Shown here one piece after another: positions 61,901 through 64,000 of a DNA stretch of 64,000 bases. The notes beneath the pieces were generated by a model that searched no databases, was not told the DNA's origin, and was given only the letters and a program-made list of their open reading frames with translations. How positions within the stretch are numbered: the stretch's first letter is position 1; each line of letters starts with the position of its first letter. The stretch covers positions 2,170,001 through 2,234,000 of the forward strand of contig NZ_JACBZN010000001.1 in assembly GCF_013408555.1 (NCBI RefSeq). The letters run 5' to 3'. The position numbers and the translations under genes are program-made. The stretch is from Aeromicrobium tamlense (lineage in GTDB: Bacteria; Actinomycetota; Actinomycetes; Propionibacteriales; Nocardioidaceae).

Positions 61901-61955
61901 GGGCGGAGCCGTGGGCGGTGGCCACGGCCGAGATCGACCGTGGCCACCGTCGGAT

Positions 61956-62474
61956 TCACATGGCGGCAGCGGCCGGCTCTCGGCCGGTCAGTGCCAGCAG
62001 GTCGTCCCCGTCGATGCGGTAGGTCTCCCACACGTCCATCTGGTCGCCGCCGTGACTGACCAGGGCGCTGCGCAGGGGGTTGCTGCTGATCACCTGCCCC
62101 TCCAGACGGGTGTAACCCTGATCGACGGCGAGTCGTGCGAGCTCGGTCATCAGGATCAGACCCGTGCCCTGGCCCCTGGCCTCAGGGTCCACGTAGAAGT
62201 CCTCGACGTGGATGCCCGGCGCGGCGTCCCAGGTCGAGTACGTGCGGTACCAGAGCACCATCCCGGTGATGCGCCCGTCCCGTTCGGCCACGTGAGCCCT
62301 CAGGGTGGGATCGGTTCCGAAGAGCTGGATGCGCAGGATGGGCCAGGTCATCCGGCAGGATTCACCTTCGCCATGGAAATCGGCGAGGGCCTGGATCATC
62401 TCGGCCAATCTGGGCACGTCGGTCACGCGGGCCGGACGGACGTGAGTGGATGGGGAACGGGGGTTGTTCTTCAT
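61956..62474 (-). CDS. GNAT family N-acetyltransferase
   Basis: A 172-residue protein from the ATG at 62474, with AAAGGA six bases upstream. GNAT features: HVRPARVTDVPRLAEMIQALADF at the N-terminus, AHVAERDGRITGMVLWY, the acetyl-CoA motif IHVEDFYVDPEARGQGTGLILM, and RLEGQVISSNPLRSALVSHGG at the C-terminus. It resembles the diamine/amine acetyltransferase branch (WDAAPGIHVEDFYV), but the substrate is not certain. It lies 60 bases after the membrane protein gene; a weak hairpin (62492-62513) separates them. Confidence 0.88.
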   Translation of the reverse strand: MKNNPRSPSTHVRPARVTDVPRLAEMIQALADFHGEGESCRMTWPILRIQLFGTDPTLRAHVAERDGRITGMVLWYRTYSTWDAAPGIHVEDFYVDPEARGQGTGLILMTELARLAVDQGYTRLEGQVISSNPLRSALVSHGGDQMDVWETYRIDGDDLLALTGREPAAAAM

Positions 62475-62533
62475 CAGGTGTCCTTTCACGGGGACGGAGC
62501 AGGTGATCCGTCCTGTGTGTCGGGACATTGCCA

Positions 62534-63910
62534 TCAAGAGTCCGATGAGCCATAGGGGCTGTGCAGCAGTTGGACTCGCCGGACGAAGCGCTCGGCGTCC
62601 TCACCCGGCGTGGGCACACAGATCGTGGTGGCGACGGACGCATCGAGACCCAGGGCCGTCTGCGCCTCGTCGTCGATGAGCAGCTTCGCCTGCTGAGCCT
62701 GGGCTGGCTTGAACAGGGCGACGAAAGCCCAGTCCGCGAGTCGTCCCCAGCGCACGCCGGGGAACATCATCTCCAGGCGCCGGGCGACGACGAACATGGT
62801 CTCGTCCTCACGGGCCCCAGCGTCTGCGGGGAGAACGTCCACGCGGACTGCTGCGTGCCTGCTCGTCGTGGCAGCGCGCAGGAGGTCGATGGTCTCGCGC
62901 TGGTTGAGGGTCTGCGTGGCAGGGTCGTGACCGGCGAGGGCTCCGGAGATCGAGGGGAACGACGACGTACTCACGCTCGACCGCACGGGCCGCAGCATCA
63001 CCACCCAGTCGCTCCGTCCTGTTCGCGAGGTGGGATCGACCCGGTGGATGTGGGCGGAGGTGCGCATGCGCCCACCCACGAGGTCGAGGTCGATCCGCTC
63101 GCCATCCTCGAAGGGAAGCGGGCGACCGAGAATGTCCGCTGCCGTGAGCTCGCGTTCTGACCGCTCTCCCGTGATCAGCTCGATGAGCCGATCGGCTGGT
63201 CCGTTCCAGTCCTTGAGCCGGCCCAAGTGGTCGAACACGAACAGGAAGACGCCGATGGCGTTGAGCAGACTGTCGGCACGGGCTCGCGACGTGCTCCAAT
63301 CGTCCGGGTGGCGCGCGACCCAGACGGCGAAGAGGGCGGCCAGGACCAGCACGAAGTGCGTCTGGTCGCTGGCTGAGACCTCCATCGCGATGATCGCGAT
63401 CACCAGGACCTGGGACGTGAGGACGAAGATCCGAACGCGACGCTGAGGGTGCCGTTGACGGATGTTCAACGTCAGGATCACGCTCAGCAGCAGGGCGAAG
63501 CAGTAGGCCGCGTGGACGATGAACGGCGCGGTGCGACGGAACTCGGCCGAGGTGAGGTCCGGGTACACCACCAGGCGGACGAACACGATCACGATCGGCT
63601 CGATGAAGAAGACGATCATCACGAGGGTGGGTATCGACCATCGACCCGACACGAGGCGCTGGGCAGCCACGAAGGCGGCGGCTGCGGCGGAGGCGGCGGC
63701 CGCGAGAATGCAGGCGTTCGCGCTGGCGTTCGGGCCGGGCTCGGCGTAGTTCCAGGCAGCGCCGGCCGACCAGAGGGCCGCAGCAAGGCACAGGATGGCG
63801 ATCGGTCGCGCGGCAGCAGAGGTCCGCACCGGCAGAAGGAGGCACGCAGCGACCAGAGCGATGGAGGCTGCAGCCAGACTCGCTCCGATCACCTGCTCAT
63901 TGTCGCGCAT
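62534..63910 (-). CDS. Membrane protein with PAS-like and degenerate GGDEF-like domains
   Basis: A 458-residue protein from the ATG at 63910. Residues 1-215 form about seven hydrophobic helices. A PAS-like segment follows (SLLNAIGVFLFVFDHLGRLKDWNGPADRLI). The last ~120 residues have the fold pattern of a diguanylate cyclase domain: DPATQTLNQRETIDLLRAA stands where D-x-L-T-G-L-x-N-R normally occurs, and MFVVARRLEMMFPGVRWGRLADWAFVALF where the GGDEF motif would be, with GRLADW in place of GG(D/E)EF. It should not make c-di-GMP; a sensory or regulatory role is likely. The domain reading is an inference. Confidence 0.6.
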   Translation of the reverse strand: MRDNEQVIGASLAAASIALVAACLLLPVRTSAAARPIAILCLAAALWSAGAAWNYAEPGPNASANACILAAAASAAAAAFVAAQRLVSGRWSIPTLVMIVFFIEPIVIVFVRLVVYPDLTSAEFRRTAPFIVHAAYCFALLLSVILTLNIRQRHPQRRVRIFVLTSQVLVIAIIAMEVSASDQTHFVLVLAALFAVWVARHPDDWSTSRARADSLLNAIGVFLFVFDHLGRLKDWNGPADRLIELITGERSERELTAADILGRPLPFEDGERIDLDLVGGRMRTSAHIHRVDPTSRTGRSDWVVMLRPVRSSVSTSSFPSISGALAGHDPATQTLNQRETIDLLRAATTSRHAAVRVDVLPADAGAREDETMFVVARRLEMMFPGVRWGRLADWAFVALFKPAQAQQAKLLIDDEAQTALGLDASVATTICVPTPGEDAERFVRRVQLLHSPYGSSDS

Positions 63911-63948
63911 GGTCACCGAGCGCGGGCCCGATGGCCCCACAGACAAGC

Positions 63949-63985
63949 GATCAGGCCCGGAATCCAATGGATTCCGGGCCTGATC
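63949..63985 (-). terminator. Strong hairpin terminator after the edge tRNA
   Basis: GATCAGGCCCGGAATCCA (63949-63966) and its exact 18-base complement (63968-63985) are separated by one base. On the minus strand it follows the tRNA 3' end by four bases and is trailed by GCTTGTC. The stem is long enough to stop transcription without a full T-tract. Confidence 0.8.
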
Positions 63986-63989
63986 TTCG

Positions 63990-64000
63990 TGGTAGCGGGG
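63990..64000 (-). tRNA. 3' end of a tRNA, probably tRNA-fMet
   Basis: Minus strand at the edge reads CCCCGCTACCA, i.e. the 3' acceptor strand, discriminator A-type end and encoded CCA. In actinobacteria initiator tRNA-fMet ends in CCCCGCTACCA. Only 11 bases are in the window, so identity is tentative; the terminator just downstream supports a tRNA gene ending here. Confidence 0.5.

Overview
The window looks like chromosomal DNA of a high-GC actinomycete. Family-level placement near Nocardioidaceae (for example Aeromicrobium or Nocardioides) is an inference from gene content: an LldD2-type lactate dehydrogenase, a DUF222/HNH protein, a full kdpFABCDE cluster, PadR/DUF1048 pairs, and many genes whose -10 box lies 6-7 bases before the start codon (leaderless transcripts). 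Genes are tightly packed, and 4-base ATGA or GTGA overlaps are very common.

Layout. 1-1262: end of a DUF488 gene, a DUF2231 membrane protein and a VOC protein, all on the minus strand. 1263-7276: an island that appears lower in GC and uses codons rare in its surroundings. It holds a 1174-residue nuclease-like/STAND-type ATPase, a DUF4160 gene and an EVE-like/Mrr-type restriction endonuclease, with an almost perfect 24-bp-arm palindrome at its left edge. It is best read as a small phage-defence island. 7361-10909: small membrane protein, MerR/MFS efflux pair, HNH endonuclease. 10927-18563: potassium uptake (kdpFABC) with its KdpDE two-component system and three direct repeats that fit a KdpE site. 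18567-21935: PadR-controlled ABC exporter operon with a methyltransferase. 21895-25659: minus-strand operon of DHFR-like reductase, a fused LLM/BBE flavoprotein, an LLM flavoprotein and a MarR regulator. 25728-27862: small membrane, lipoprotein, DUF1254/1214 and GlsB-type genes. 27898-31160: glycine betaine-type ABC importer with a structured 5' leader. 31281-34851: secreted protein, His-rich small membrane protein, and an MFS exporter with a C-terminal carboxypeptidase-regulatory-like tail plus its TetR regulator. 34890-43307: ABC1 kinase, CrtI-like oxidoreductase with TetR, XRE regulator, DUF1330, alanine dehydrogenase, small genes, XRE-cupin regulator and a methyltransferase.

43321-54895 is the most cohesive and least familiar part: an 11-gene minus-strand operon, divergent from a GntR regulator. 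It encodes an RbsABC-like importer, a GMC oxidoreductase with a gluconate-dehydrogenase-subunit-3-like partner, an SDR, a HbpS/GlcG protein, the three 5-oxoprolinase subunits PxpABC and a glutamate dehydrogenase. The order suggests import of a compound, oxidation to 5-oxoproline or a similar lactam, ATP-dependent ring opening to glutamate, and entry into the TCA cycle as 2-oxoglutarate. The substrate is unknown.

54956-64000: malic enzyme, LldD, DUF998 protein, PaaX-like regulator divergent from an acyl-CoA dehydrogenase/enoyl-CoA hydratase pair, a decayed patch with a truncated TetR gene, a GNAT acetyltransferase, a membrane protein with a degenerate GGDEF-like domain, a strong terminator, and the last bases of what is probably tRNA-fMet running off the right edge.
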